A stretch of 64,000 nucleotides of DNA, from contig NZ_FNYL01000006.1 in assembly GCF_900109045.1 (NCBI RefSeq), positions 310,001-374,000 on the forward strand, given 5' to 3'. Source of the stretch: Dyadobacter sp. SG02 (GTDB lineage: Bacteria > Bacteroidota > Bacteroidia > Cytophagales > Spirosomataceae). The translations under genes were made by a program, and so were the position numbers. Shown in pieces: positions 45,750 through 55,492 of the stretch. The notes under the pieces were generated by a model. It was not told the origin of the DNA, did no database searches, and saw nothing but the letters and a program-made list of their open reading frames with translations. Position 1 is the stretch's first letter; every line of letters starts with the position of its first letter.

Positions 45750-47483
45750 CTATTTAATCGATGCCCGTACTTTGGCTACTTCCTCTGTCGTGACCGGGCC
45801 CGCATTATTTCCGAAATTACTCCGAATGTGCGTCAGTACTTCTGAAATTTCTTCGTCTTTCAAAAAGCTGTGTTGCGGCATTACATTGTTGTAGGCCTGC
45901 CCTTTCACCTCGATCGGGCCTTCCAGGCCATTCAATAACACCTTGATCAGCCTTTCCTTGTCGCCGGTAACCCATTCGGCTCCTCCCAGTGGCGGGAAGC
46001 GCTGCGAGTCGCCCATGCCGTTGCGTTGGTGGCAGGCGGTGCAATACACACTGTACACCTTTCCGCCCGCGACAGGTTTGTCTTTGTCCAGGTTATCGTT
46101 TACAAAATCAGGCGTGCGGATGTGCGTCATCGTCTTGCGCTGCTCCATTTTCGCCAATGCGGGTTTAGCAAACTTCTTCTTGTTGCCTTTGTAAGTCACT
46201 TTCCAGATTTTGCCTTTTTCTGTTTCCGCAATGTAAATCGAGCCGTCGGGCCCCATGGCGATACCCATTGGCCGATATACCGCGTCGCTGACGTTCACGA
46301 TAGGGTCGAGGCCCGCGAAGCCGTCCGCAAAAATTTCGTATTCGCCCGCCACCTGGCCGTTTTTGAAGGGTACAAAACCGATGAAATAGCTCGATTGCGG
46401 ATAAGGCGCGCGATTCGTAGAACCGTGGAACGCGATAAACGAACCGTTTTTATAATGCTCGGGAAACTGGCTGCCCTGGTAGAAAAGGATGTCGTTAGGC
46501 GCCCAGTGGCCAGGGAAACCAATCAAAGGTTTTTCATATTGATCACATTGACCTACAATTTTACCATCACCACCATATTCCGGGTTGAGCACCTTTTTCG
46601 CCTGCATCTGGTCCCAATAGCAATAAGGCCAGCCGGCGTGGGTGCCTTCTTTTATTCTTAAAAACTCCTCGGAAGGCAGCAATGCACTTTGCCAGCCATT
46701 ATAAAGCTGCGGCCAGAGGCGAAGCAGGTCGTCGCGGCCGTGTTGTACGGCGTAAAGGTTATTATCCTGGAAATTCCAGTCCAGCGCCACTACACTTCGC
46801 AAGCCTGTCGCGAATTTGGTGCCGTCTTTCTGTAACTGACCGGTCTTGTTCGCATCGAATTTCCAGATTCCGCCGTGGTCTTCGAGGATAGGGCATGGGT
46901 CCATTCCTTTGGAGCCTGGCGTGCGGTTTTGCTCCTGGCACGCATTGGAATTGGCCCCGAAAGGCACATACATAAAGCCCTTGTCGTCAAATGTAATGGG
47001 CTTGGCGATATGCTCGTGCATGCCGTGCGGGTGGTCGTCCGTGAGGATCACTTCCTCCGGACTTTCCGGAACCAGCTTACCGGGCGTGAGTTTGTAACGG
47101 TAAACCACGAGTTCGGAGCTGAAATACAGGTAACCCTTGTAAATCCGCATGGCCGTACCGTAGGCGCGTTCCTTGGCAGCACCGCCGAAGCGCTTGATAA
47201 TATCTGCCCGCCCATCGTTGTTCGTATCACGAAGCGCGATGACCGATTCTCCCTTGTCCGCAAATCGCGCTTTCACATAAATATCACCATTGTCATTCAC
47301 GGCAAGATGTCGTGCGCGACCCGGAAGGCTGTCGACCACCACCGTAGCCTCAAATCCATCCGGCAAAAACAGGCCTCCGTTTTTGGTATTAACAACCGGC
47401 AAATCCCGGTCGGAGTGCTGCGTAAACCCGAGTGCCAGCAACACCAGCAAGGAAGCAGACCATTTTGAACGTTTTTTCAACAT
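45750..47483 (-). CDS. Exported PQQ-type sorbosone dehydrogenase-like protein fused to cytochrome c
   Basis: 577 residues, Sec signal 1-22. Beta-propeller domain (about 40-430) of the L-sorbosone/glucose dehydrogenase type: HGMHEHIAKPITFDDKGFMY, ALDWNFQDNNLYAVQHGRDD, NRAPYPQSSYFIGFVPF, RPMGIAMGPDGSIYIAETEK. A cytochrome c domain follows (480-577) with the haem site CTACH (C481, C484, H485) and Met ligand in NVMPQHSFL. Substrate oxidation and electron output are thus on one chain. Which sugar is used cannot be told. Separated from the cytochrome gene by 126 bases and preceded by a GC-rich palindromic repeat. Confidence 0.82.
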   Translation of the reverse strand: MLKKRSKWSASLLVLLALGFTQHSDRDLPVVNTKNGGLFLPDGFEATVVVDSLPGRARHLAVNDNGDIYVKARFADKGESVIALRDTNNDGRADIIKRFGGAAKERAYGTAMRIYKGYLYFSSELVVYRYKLTPGKLVPESPEEVILTDDHPHGMHEHIAKPITFDDKGFMYVPFGANSNACQEQNRTPGSKGMDPCPILEDHGGIWKFDANKTGQLQKDGTKFATGLRSVVALDWNFQDNNLYAVQHGRDDLLRLWPQLYNGWQSALLPSEEFLRIKEGTHAGWPYCYWDQMQAKKVLNPEYGGDGKIVGQCDQYEKPLIGFPGHWAPNDILFYQGSQFPEHYKNGSFIAFHGSTNRAPYPQSSYFIGFVPFKNGQVAGEYEIFADGFAGLDPIVNVSDAVYRPMGIAMGPDGSIYIAETEKGKIWKVTYKGNKKKFAKPALAKMEQRKTMTHIRTPDFVNDNLDKDKPVAGGKVYSVYCTACHQRNGMGDSQRFPPLGGAEWVTGDKERLIKVLLNGLEGPIEVKGQAYNNVMPQHSFLKDEEISEVLTHIRSNFGNNAGPVTTEEVAKVRASIK

Positions 47484-47513
47484 AGGTTAATTAAAGAGGG
47501 GTTCAGGTGATTT

Positions 47514-47575
47514 ATCGGCGGTCGGTGGTCAGCTGTCGGTGGTCGAAATTTGACCGCCGACTGCTGACCGCCGAT
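47514..47575. repeat. GC-rich imperfect palindrome built from GGTCGGTGGTC units
   Basis: ATCGGCGGTC (47514-47523) pairs with GACCGCCGAT (47566-47575); inside are GGTCAGC/GCTGACC and GTCGGTGGTC/GACCGCCGAC. The whole 62 nt folds into one long hairpin with G-U type changes. Intergenic, between amidohydrolase 2 and the dehydrogenase-cytochrome gene. Confidence 0.8.
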
Positions 47576-47579
47576 TACG

Positions 47580-48833
47580 TTATTTCGTCAAATATATCGG
47601 CGTTGTGATGCCGTTCAAATCATAAACTATTTTTCCGCCCATTACGGTGAGCTCGCATTCCAGTTTTTCTTTGCCTTCCACTTTATACCCGGTTTTATCG
47701 TAAAAGCCAAAATTTCCTTTCCGCATCGAGAAAACGGCTACGTCGGCGATGGCGCCTTCCGTAATATGGCCGAGCTGCTCGCGGTGGATCACTTTGGCGG
47801 GTTCCCAGGTGCTGGCTTTGATGATCGACGGGAGATCCATGCCCATGTTATAAAACTTCGACATAATGCTCAGCATGTCCTTCATCGAGCCGTTCATGCT
47901 GCCCGTGTGGAGGTCGGTGCTGATGGTATTAGGATAGAAACCGGCTTTCATCGCCGGAATAGCCTGCGAATAGTTGAAGCTCGCGCCGCCGTAGCCCACG
48001 TCGAAAACAATGCCGCGCTTGCGTGCTTCGATCGCGAAGGGCTTTACTTTTTGGGTGGCTTCGTCCACGATGGTTTCCCGGATATTACCTTCGAGCAATG
48101 TGTATGCGTGTGTATATATGTCGCCCGGGCGAAGGTGTTTCATGAACAGCTCTTCGAGCGGAAGGGGAGGCGTACTGCCGCCAAAATCGACCATGACCGG
48201 CATATTCGCCAGTTTACCGGCCTTTACTGCATTATCTACCGGTTTCCAATCCTTGCCCATGAAATGCGCTACCTTGAAACCGACCACGTCGTTACGGTTT
48301 TGAATGGCGACACCCGCGGCCAGGTTCGGGTCCATATCGGCCGTATCCTGCTCCCAGTTGCCGCCGCGCATGCCTTGTCCGACAATGTTCAGGAACGAGA
48401 GCACACGGGTTTTGGAATGGAAAATTACATTGTTTTTAAACTCTGAAAACGAATCCCAGCCGGCACCGCCCGCGTCGACAATCGTCGTCACGCCTACGCG
48501 GAAGGTGAAACCGTCGGGTGGTAACGCCACCAAACCATTACTGAGGTAATGGTTTGGCTCGGTACCAAAAAACACGTGTCCATGGATATCGATCAATCCG
48601 GGTGTAACAAACATCCCTTTGGCATCCACCACCTGGCGGGCCTCCTTCGGATCGATATCCTTCGCCACTTTTTTGATCTTCCCTTCGAAAATACCTACAT
48701 CCATCACCTGATTGATATTGTTCTTCGGGTCGATCACTGTGCCGCCTTTGATCAGTACACTGTACGTCTGGGCATGGGATACCACGCCGAGCAGACATGC
48801 CAGAAAAATGAAAAGGAAGGACCTGTGTTGCAT
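47580..48833 (-). CDS. Exported amidohydrolase/deacetylase-family metallohydrolase (copy 2)
   Basis: 417 residues, Sec signal 1-22 (core LACLLGVVSHA). Same fold and order of motifs as the copy at 31886-33160: HGH in GLIDIHGHVFFG (H84, H86), the lysine in VVGFKVAHFMG, His in DIYTHAYTLL, and Asp in ISTDLHTGSMNGSMKDML. The two differ in the active-site loops (HGHVFFG against HSHNFFG; THAYTLL against THCFGQL), so they may prefer different substrates. It sits 54 bases from the SelA-like gene on the same strand, a pairing also known for EF_0837-type amidohydrolases. Confidence 0.85.
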   Translation of the reverse strand: MQHRSFLFIFLACLLGVVSHAQTYSVLIKGGTVIDPKNNINQVMDVGIFEGKIKKVAKDIDPKEARQVVDAKGMFVTPGLIDIHGHVFFGTEPNHYLSNGLVALPPDGFTFRVGVTTIVDAGGAGWDSFSEFKNNVIFHSKTRVLSFLNIVGQGMRGGNWEQDTADMDPNLAAGVAIQNRNDVVGFKVAHFMGKDWKPVDNAVKAGKLANMPVMVDFGGSTPPLPLEELFMKHLRPGDIYTHAYTLLEGNIRETIVDEATQKVKPFAIEARKRGIVFDVGYGGASFNYSQAIPAMKAGFYPNTISTDLHTGSMNGSMKDMLSIMSKFYNMGMDLPSIIKASTWEPAKVIHREQLGHITEGAIADVAVFSMRKGNFGFYDKTGYKVEGKEKLECELTVMGGKIVYDLNGITTPIYLTK

Positions 48834-48887
48834 TTTACTTCTTGAAAAGGTTTGGGTTTAGGAAGAGTTAAATGGTACTGTACATAT

Positions 48888-50108
48888 TTAAACAACTGCT
48901 TTCGACAGTTCTTCTTTCAGTCTGGACGCTACGATTTTCTCCTCGCCCGCTTTGAGCATCCAGGTGGTAATGGTCAGCGAATTATTTTCCGCCGGCATTA
49001 TTTCGATCGACGGATTGCCTTTGCGAAGTGCTTCCTGCAAGGTCTTCACAGGCAGGCTGATCTTCGCGGCATCCCACGATACTTTCAGTGTGGGGGTATG
49101 GTTGCCCAGTTCAGGGACAGTGACTTCGGTGATGACACCTTTCACGCTTTTGACAGCATTCTCGATGGTTGCCACGCGGTCTTCCCATATTTTCCACTCT
49201 TTCTTATGATCCATCTTCACGAAATTGTCGAGTGCGACATACATGCCGAGGATCTCTTCTTTATTCACTTTCATACCGCGGCCGATCGTCGAGCCACGTG
49301 GGGGCATACTGAGACGCGCGGCGTCGATGTACTGCTTTTTGCCCATCAGGATACCCGCGCTTTGCGGCCCGCGCATCGCTTTCCCGCCCGACACGCACAC
49401 GATGTCGAAGCCAAGGTCATTGAAACGCCAGAGGTTTTCAACCGGCGGCACGTCGGCAGCCATATCGATCATTGTCGGAATGCCGTTCTTTTTGGCGATT
49501 TCGATCCATTGCTCGTGCTTGATCTGTCCTTTGTCGGACTGGATATGGAGGAACCACATCAATGCCGTCTTCTCGTTAATGGCCTTCTGCAACTCTTCCG
49601 CCGTTTCAACCTGCACGATTTTACAACCGGTGTTGGTCAATGCATGCGAATAGCCGATGTTATGGCCTTTCTGAATAATCACTTCCGACTTCATACCGGT
49701 ACCTTCCAGATGCGGGAGCGCTTCCACTTTTTTCTGGTCCATGCCTGTGAGCACGCCAGCAAGCCCCAGCGTCAACGCGGAGAAACAGCCGGCAGTCACC
49801 ACCGCCGATTCGGCATGGGTAATGGCGGCGATTTTCTCGCCAACCTTGGTCTGGACTTCATCGAGCATCATAAACTCCTTCGCGGCGCCCTGGATCGTTG
49901 CCACCACATCGTCCTGCATAAGGGAACCGGTCATCATGGTGTAGGTACCTGCTGCATTAATGAATGTACGGATGCCCAGTTCTTTGGCTAAGTTACGGAC
50001 CGGTGCCTTGGCCAGCAGGCCGGCGGCCTCAGCGGTGCCATTGCCCAGGAATCCGCCCAGGAGGGGAACTGTGGACAGATGCTTGATTAAATCTCTACGG
50101 TTTATCAT
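48888..50108 (-). CDS. Tat-exported SelA-like PLP-dependent enzyme (DgaE/TIGR01437-type ammonia lyase family)
   Basis: 406 residues. The N-terminus has a twin-arginine signal: MINRRDLIKHLSTVPLLGGF then AEAAG, so the enzyme is probably folded with its cofactor and sent to the periplasm. The fold is type I aminotransferase of the SelA/DgaE branch; the PLP lysine is K243 in VSGGKAMRGPQSAG, and the Asp of IDMAADVPP contacts the pyridine ring. Known relatives include D-glucosaminate-6-phosphate ammonia lyase (DgaE), acting by beta-elimination. A true SelA is excluded by size, context and export. Substrate unknown; an amino sugar acid is the best guess from neighbours. Confidence 0.8.
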   Translation of the reverse strand: MINRRDLIKHLSTVPLLGGFLGNGTAEAAGLLAKAPVRNLAKELGIRTFINAAGTYTMMTGSLMQDDVVATIQGAAKEFMMLDEVQTKVGEKIAAITHAESAVVTAGCFSALTLGLAGVLTGMDQKKVEALPHLEGTGMKSEVIIQKGHNIGYSHALTNTGCKIVQVETAEELQKAINEKTALMWFLHIQSDKGQIKHEQWIEIAKKNGIPTMIDMAADVPPVENLWRFNDLGFDIVCVSGGKAMRGPQSAGILMGKKQYIDAARLSMPPRGSTIGRGMKVNKEEILGMYVALDNFVKMDHKKEWKIWEDRVATIENAVKSVKGVITEVTVPELGNHTPTLKVSWDAAKISLPVKTLQEALRKGNPSIEIMPAENNSLTITTWMLKAGEEKIVASRLKEELSKAVV

Positions 50109-50303
50109 AATGGTTAAGGACTGGATAGATTGGTTAAAGGCTTTACAAAAACGGTTCAGGCATTATGCAGAGAAAAGATGCGTTTTATGGGGCTCAATAC
50201 TCTGTTTTGTGAGTTTATTTTTTTAATAAATCAAAATTTTAAAAATAAACTTTGGTAAATGCCGTTTTCGATACCTTTTTATTCCGATCGTCAGATTTTT
50301 TGA

Positions 50304-50338
50304 AAGTGCCTTCCGGAATAATTTACCGGAAGGCACTT
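50304..50338 (-). terminator. Hairpin after SusCD locus 2
   Basis: A perfect 13-bp stem (50304-50316 with 50326-50338) begins 17 bases past the SusD stop. It is not followed by a long T run, so termination may be partial. The rest of the gap (50109-50303) holds nothing I recognise. Confidence 0.65.
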
Positions 50339-50354
50339 ATTTTCCATCAAATCG

Positions 50355-51932
50355 CTAGTTTTTGTCCCACCAGAGCGGCGTTGCTGCATTGTCGGGTCCG
50401 CCCAGGAGTTTCACTGCCGCATCTACGGCCTGCCCGTTGTTTTGTTTCTCCTGCAACAGAAATGGGATACGCCTCACGACCGCCGTGGTAGGAACGTCGG
50501 TGTTGACCGAGTTGACCACCGGGTATAGTTTCGGAAGTCGCGTCCGACGGAATTCCGCCCACGCTTCTATACCGTCCGGATATATCGCCAGCCATTTTTG
50601 CGTAGCGACCTGCTCACGTTGGATCGCTTCTGTCGTGCCCCATTTTACAGGAATGTTGGAAAGCGCTGCGGATTGTTGCTGGTCGCCCGGAGCAACCGGT
50701 GTTTTTGTACTGTTAATGTAAGTGGTAACCGCCGCTCCGGTAATGCCCCAGCCTTCCATCGATGCCTGGATGCCCTTCTCATAAAACGACTGCGCGGTTC
50801 CGCTGCCTACGTTCCAGCCATTCAATGCGGCTTCGGCGAGCAGGAAGTAGGCTTCGGCAGTATGCATTACGTCTTGCTTAACAGCCAGCTGTCGGTCCCA
50901 TGCCGATCCGCCACCCGTGTTGCGGATCCAGCGCTCGCCGATATTGGAATTGTTATCGTTGCTGTTCGCAGCCACCGCCAGCTCCGTAGGACCCAGGCCA
51001 TTACGTATACCTTCGTACGATTTGGTAAGGAACGCAGGCTGGAAGTAAATGCCGATACGAGGGTCCTCATAGCCTTTTAATACCGATTCCATTGCCGCGC
51101 TCATCCGGAACTCGCCCCATCCCGAGATGGTTGCAAGGCCGTTGTTGTCGCCGCCGAGCAGGCTTTTTGCCATGTAGGCATTGTCGGCAACGTCGCTCAA
51201 CAGGCCTCCGGCAATCGCCGCTTCGGCTTCCATTTTGGCTTTCGCAGGATTTACCTTCGAAATACGAAGTGCCAGGCGCAGGCGCAGCGTGTTGGCGAAC
51301 TTGATCCATTTATTGACATCACCACTATAAATGATATCGTAGGTGCCGAAAGGTTTGTCGGTTGTTTTTCCCTTCAGCAATGCGGTTGCCTCGGTAAGGC
51401 GTTTGAAGAAATCATTGTAAATTTCTTCCTGCGAATCATACTTGATCGGCGTCGCGTCTTTGCCGGCTTCTGAATAGGGGATCGGGCCGTAGTAATCGGT
51501 TACCCTGTGGAAAGAGAACACCCACCATATGTTGGCCAATGCATACTGCGATGTCGATTTATCGAGCTTTTCGAACAGAATTTGCAGCTGTGGCACCACC
51601 TGGGTGTAAACCGGGTTCCAGTGGTTGTCGATCCAGGTCGGGTGCATGAAGTAGCGGTCCGACTGGAAATTCGGGGTAGTCGTAGCGAAATATTGCGCAT
51701 ACAAATCCGCGAACAGATTCTGGGCGGTTTGGTAGGTTCCTGCCGAATACGATGACTGCTGTTGCGCACGCGAGAACACGTAAGGTAGTTCCGCGTCGGT
51801 AATGGAGGTAAGTGCCGTGCGGCTGGTATTCAGTTCGTCGAAATCACCCGTGCAGCCTGCCACAACCATTGCCGAGCCTGTAAGGACGCTCAATGTGGTT
51901 GCTCTGATATATTTATTCAATGCTAATTTCAT
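50355..51932 (-). CDS. SusD/RagB-family outer-membrane lipoprotein (locus 2)
   Basis: 525 residues; lipobox at VVAGCTGD. SusD-like_2 type helical fold with NIWWVFSFHRVTDYYGPIPY and the C-terminal WLAIYPDGIEAWAEFRRTRLPK. Pairs with the SusC encoded 27 bases upstream. The same length as the locus 1 protein but clearly diverged, so the two loci probably bind different ligands. Confidence 0.93.
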   Translation of the reverse strand: MKLALNKYIRATTLSVLTGSAMVVAGCTGDFDELNTSRTALTSITDAELPYVFSRAQQQSSYSAGTYQTAQNLFADLYAQYFATTTPNFQSDRYFMHPTWIDNHWNPVYTQVVPQLQILFEKLDKSTSQYALANIWWVFSFHRVTDYYGPIPYSEAGKDATPIKYDSQEEIYNDFFKRLTEATALLKGKTTDKPFGTYDIIYSGDVNKWIKFANTLRLRLALRISKVNPAKAKMEAEAAIAGGLLSDVADNAYMAKSLLGGDNNGLATISGWGEFRMSAAMESVLKGYEDPRIGIYFQPAFLTKSYEGIRNGLGPTELAVAANSNDNNSNIGERWIRNTGGGSAWDRQLAVKQDVMHTAEAYFLLAEAALNGWNVGSGTAQSFYEKGIQASMEGWGITGAAVTTYINSTKTPVAPGDQQQSAALSNIPVKWGTTEAIQREQVATQKWLAIYPDGIEAWAEFRRTRLPKLYPVVNSVNTDVPTTAVVRRIPFLLQEKQNNGQAVDAAVKLLGGPDNAATPLWWDKN

Positions 51933-51959
51933 GTTACAGTATTTTAAGAGGCTGTTTAA

Positions 51960-54900
51960 TTAGAATCCAACTTTCAAATTCAAACCAACAGTACGTGTTG
52001 AAGGGAGGGCTCCATATTCTGATCCCTGGAAGTTACCTGCACCCAGGTTTACGTCCGGATCGAATGGAAGTTTACGTTTCCCAAGGCCCGGAATATCCAT
52101 TTTGGCATAACCACGATAGATAAAGAACAGGTTGCGGGCAGTAAGCGACAGACGCAGCGACTTGATGAACATGCCCGGAGGTGTTGGAATGTTGTAGCCA
52201 AGTGTAGCCTCTCTCAGGCGGAAGTTCGTGGTAGAGTAGGTAAAGAACTCACCCCAGGTATAGCGACCTTGTGAAACCGTCTGCCAGAAAGTCTGCGCGT
52301 CAATTGCAGTTGTATTCTGTTCGCCGGTTTCCGTAACGGCCGGTAATACCCAGCCGCCCTGACGGTGAGCTTCGGTGTAATCCGCGGTTCCGTCGTAGGC
52401 GAGGTTACCATCAGTTCCGGAGGTCATTACGCCACCTACGCGGCCGTCCACCAGGAAGCTCAGTACAAAATTCTTATACGAGAACGAGTTGTTAAGGCCG
52501 ATGGTGAATTTCGGGTTGAAGTTACCTACGATGTTATCGAATGCAGTTGCTACGGGAAGCCCTTTGGCGTTCACAACGTAGTTGCCGTTCGCATCTTTTT
52601 TCCAGCCGAATGCCTGCAAATCACCATATGAGCCGCCTTCACGTACAATCGCCGTGGTGGTACGAGTGTTTCCGCCCAGCGTGGCTGTTTTGATCGTTTC
52701 GTGAAGCTGTATGATTTTGTTCACATTGCGTGCAAAATTCAACGTAGCGTCCCAGGTCAACGCTTTGCCTTTCAGCGGCGAGGCGGTTAATGAAACTTCG
52801 AAGCCCTTGTTATTGATCTTGCCCGCATTGATAAATTGGTTCTGGAAGCCGGTTGGCGTTGCTTGTGGCAATGTGAGCAACTGGTTCACCGTGTTGGTAT
52901 TGTAGTAGGTGAAATCCAATCCCAGTTTCCCGGAGAACAGGCGCAAATCAAGACCTAATTCTGTTGAAGATGAAATCTCCGGTTTCAGGTTCGCGGCAGG
53001 GCGCGTCGTGTTGCGGTTGATGTAACCACCGCCGTTACCACCTTGCGTGAATGTGTAGGTTTGCAGCAATCGGTAAGGGTCCGTGTCGTTACCCACCTGT
53101 GCCCACGATCCGCGCAGTTTCGCAAAGCTGATCACTTCCGGCAACTTGAATGCCTCCGATAGGATTACATTACCGCCGAACGAGAAGTAAGCGTAAGAAT
53201 AAGGCTTAGGCAATGTCGAAGACCAGTCGTTACGAACTGAACCGTCGATGGTAATGAAGTCGCGGTAAGATAGAGAGGCCGTTCCGAACACATATTGCAG
53301 CTCTTTCTGGCTGAATGCAGTCACCTGGGTCAATGCGGCGGCAAATGACAGGTCGAAGAAGTTAGGAACTGTTAAACCAGTCGTCGTTCCGCCTACCTGC
53401 GAGTATTTCTGGTAAGTCTGGCCAGCACCGAAGTTGTAGGTAAGGTGCAGGTCTTTGCTCAGATTGTTGTTACCCGAAACGATCACGTCCATGTTGCGCT
53501 CGGTCGTTTCGGCAGTCCAGTCCTGGTACGAGCCGCCCGATCCTGCGAAAAGCAATGTATTGTTGTAAAACCCACGGTTTACACGGTCGGCATACCAGTC
53601 GTAGCTGATACGGCCTTGCACGTTCAGCCAGTCTGTCAATTCATATTTAACAGAACCCAAAGAAATCACACGATTACGCTTTTCCGATTCGAACGTGCGA
53701 TTGATCGTCCAGTAAGGGTTCATGTAAATACCCGAACTGGCCCAGTAAGTAGGCTTTCCTGATGCGTCCTCGAAAGTTTTATATTGATTCAAATCCACAC
53801 TGCGGGGGATTTTGTACAAGTTCATGGTTACAGAGCTCTCTTCACCCGAACGTGGTTTGTTCTGGATGTCGGAGTTGATATAGGTGATTTTGGCATCGGC
53901 CGAGAGGCGTTTGGTAATCTGAGTGTTCAGGCGAAGGTTAAAGGTATGCCGCATCAGCTTGTTGTTAGGCAGGATACCCTGGTTGTAGTTATTGGTATAC
54001 GACATATAGGTCTGGATTTTTTCAGAGCCAGCCGAAACGCCGATAGAATTGTTAGTTGAAACAGCTTTACGATAGAAGTCCTTGATATTGTCCGGAAAGG
54101 TCTGCATCGCAGGTCCCCAGCTCTGGCTCGAATTGGTACTTTCCTTGCCACCGCTGCCTTGTCCGTACGTATTTTGAAGTTTTGGAAGGAGGAAAGGACT
54201 TTCCACCACTACACCGGAATTGATATCGGCCGTTACCTTACCTGCTTTTCCTTTTTTGGTCGTGATCATGATCACCCCGTTGGCTGCACGGCTTCCGTAC
54301 AATGCCGATGCCGCGGCACCTTTCAGGATGTTCATTGACTCAATGTCGTCCGGGTTGATGTTGGCCGCACCGTCGGAGCCGTTGATACCCCCGAAATCAC
54401 TCGTTACCTGGCTGCGAGCGGTGTTGTCGATGGGTACGCCATCCACTACAAATAATGCATTGTTGTTACCGGCGATGGAGCGGTTACCGCGAAGTACCAC
54501 GCGAGTCGCAGAACCCGGTCCCGACGAACCTTGCGTGATTACTGCACCTGCCACTTTACCCGAAAGCGTGTTTACAAAATTCGCATCGCGAACATCTGTG
54601 AGCTTTTTGCCGTCGATCTGCTGGGTCGCATAGGTAAGCGTCTTCGCATTACGCTCGATACCCAACGCAGTCACCACCACTTCGCCAAGCTGCTTCACGT
54701 CTTCCGCGAGCGTTACGTCGATGGCCGTTTTGCTGCCCACTGCGATTTCCTGCGACACATAGCCAATGGATGAAAATACCAACACTGCATTCTCGTCCGG
54801 TACGCTGATCTTGTAGGTTCCGTCCGTACCCGTTGTAGTACCCTGGTTGGTACCTTTCACGAGAATGTTCGTTCCCGGAATCCCGGCACCAGTATGGTCT

Positions 54901-55343
54901 TTTACAGTACCGTTGATATCCTTCGCAAGATTCGCCGCCGCCGCGGGCTGGATTGCCTGGCCGGTCGCTTTTTCCTGCTTGTTGCTGATCACGATGTTGT
55001 TCTCGACCTGCGTGAAACCCAATCCGGTACCGTTGAGAATTGTCTCCAGCACCTCTTTTACCGGTTTTTTCTCGGCACGAATAGAGATCTTCCGCTTCTT
55101 GTCGATGCGCTCAATGCTTGTGATAAACTTGAAATCACTCTTTTTCTCGATCGCGATAAACGCGCTCTGGAGCGTCACATCTTTCAGGTCCAGTGAAATT
55201 TTAACTTCCTCGATGCCCTGAATGGATCGCGAGCCGGAAGCGAAGAGGGGCTGGACGAACATCACGCATGCCAGGACTAAGGCCAAGCCTCGCCTGAGCG
55301 CCGTTCCTGTGTTCAGGTAGGTGTCTGGTAATTTTTTTCGCAT
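51960..55343 (-). CDS. SusC/RagA-family TonB-linked outer-membrane transporter with STN domain (locus 2)
   Basis: 1127 residues. After the signal (ALVLACVMFVQPLFASG) comes an STN domain (about 48-112: VKISLDLKDVTLQSAFIAIE), a carboxypeptidase-D-like domain (INGTVKDHTGAGIPGTNILV), plug (GEVVVTALGIERNAKTLTYA, VVLRGNRSIAGNNNALFVVD, MNILKGAAASALYGSRAANG) and barrel ending in GLNLKVGF. Linked to the FecR gene 149 bases upstream, so expression is likely induced by substrate through the FecR-sigma pair. Confidence 0.94.
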   Translation of the reverse strand: MRKKLPDTYLNTGTALRRGLALVLACVMFVQPLFASGSRSIQGIEEVKISLDLKDVTLQSAFIAIEKKSDFKFITSIERIDKKRKISIRAEKKPVKEVLETILNGTGLGFTQVENNIVISNKQEKATGQAIQPAAAANLAKDINGTVKDHTGAGIPGTNILVKGTNQGTTTGTDGTYKISVPDENAVLVFSSIGYVSQEIAVGSKTAIDVTLAEDVKQLGEVVVTALGIERNAKTLTYATQQIDGKKLTDVRDANFVNTLSGKVAGAVITQGSSGPGSATRVVLRGNRSIAGNNNALFVVDGVPIDNTARSQVTSDFGGINGSDGAANINPDDIESMNILKGAAASALYGSRAANGVIMITTKKGKAGKVTADINSGVVVESPFLLPKLQNTYGQGSGGKESTNSSQSWGPAMQTFPDNIKDFYRKAVSTNNSIGVSAGSEKIQTYMSYTNNYNQGILPNNKLMRHTFNLRLNTQITKRLSADAKITYINSDIQNKPRSGEESSVTMNLYKIPRSVDLNQYKTFEDASGKPTYWASSGIYMNPYWTINRTFESEKRNRVISLGSVKYELTDWLNVQGRISYDWYADRVNRGFYNNTLLFAGSGGSYQDWTAETTERNMDVIVSGNNNLSKDLHLTYNFGAGQTYQKYSQVGGTTTGLTVPNFFDLSFAAALTQVTAFSQKELQYVFGTASLSYRDFITIDGSVRNDWSSTLPKPYSYAYFSFGGNVILSEAFKLPEVISFAKLRGSWAQVGNDTDPYRLLQTYTFTQGGNGGGYINRNTTRPAANLKPEISSSTELGLDLRLFSGKLGLDFTYYNTNTVNQLLTLPQATPTGFQNQFINAGKINNKGFEVSLTASPLKGKALTWDATLNFARNVNKIIQLHETIKTATLGGNTRTTTAIVREGGSYGDLQAFGWKKDANGNYVVNAKGLPVATAFDNIVGNFNPKFTIGLNNSFSYKNFVLSFLVDGRVGGVMTSGTDGNLAYDGTADYTEAHRQGGWVLPAVTETGEQNTTAIDAQTFWQTVSQGRYTWGEFFTYSTTNFRLREATLGYNIPTPPGMFIKSLRLSLTARNLFFIYRGYAKMDIPGLGKRKLPFDPDVNLGAGNFQGSEYGALPSTRTVGLNLKVGF

Positions 55344-55492
55344 ACTGTTTTGAGTAGATTGAGGTTAAATGGATTTGAGGGATTCAATTATTATATCAAC
55401 TTCATAATAATTCATAGTCAAAACACCTTGTGCGCGACCAGCGGCTTCAAGGATATATCAGTAATGCTCTTAAATAATATGGAACGGGGCGC

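Noticed and set aside
48852..49991. 379-codon plus-strand frame opposite the SelA-like gene
   Set aside because: Antisense shadow; no motif, and the minus strand has the PLP lysine and the Tat signal.
48888..50108. Selenocysteine synthase (SelA)
   Set aside because: Too short for bacterial SelA, exported, and no selB, selD or tRNA-Sec gene nearby; the DgaE-type branch fits better.
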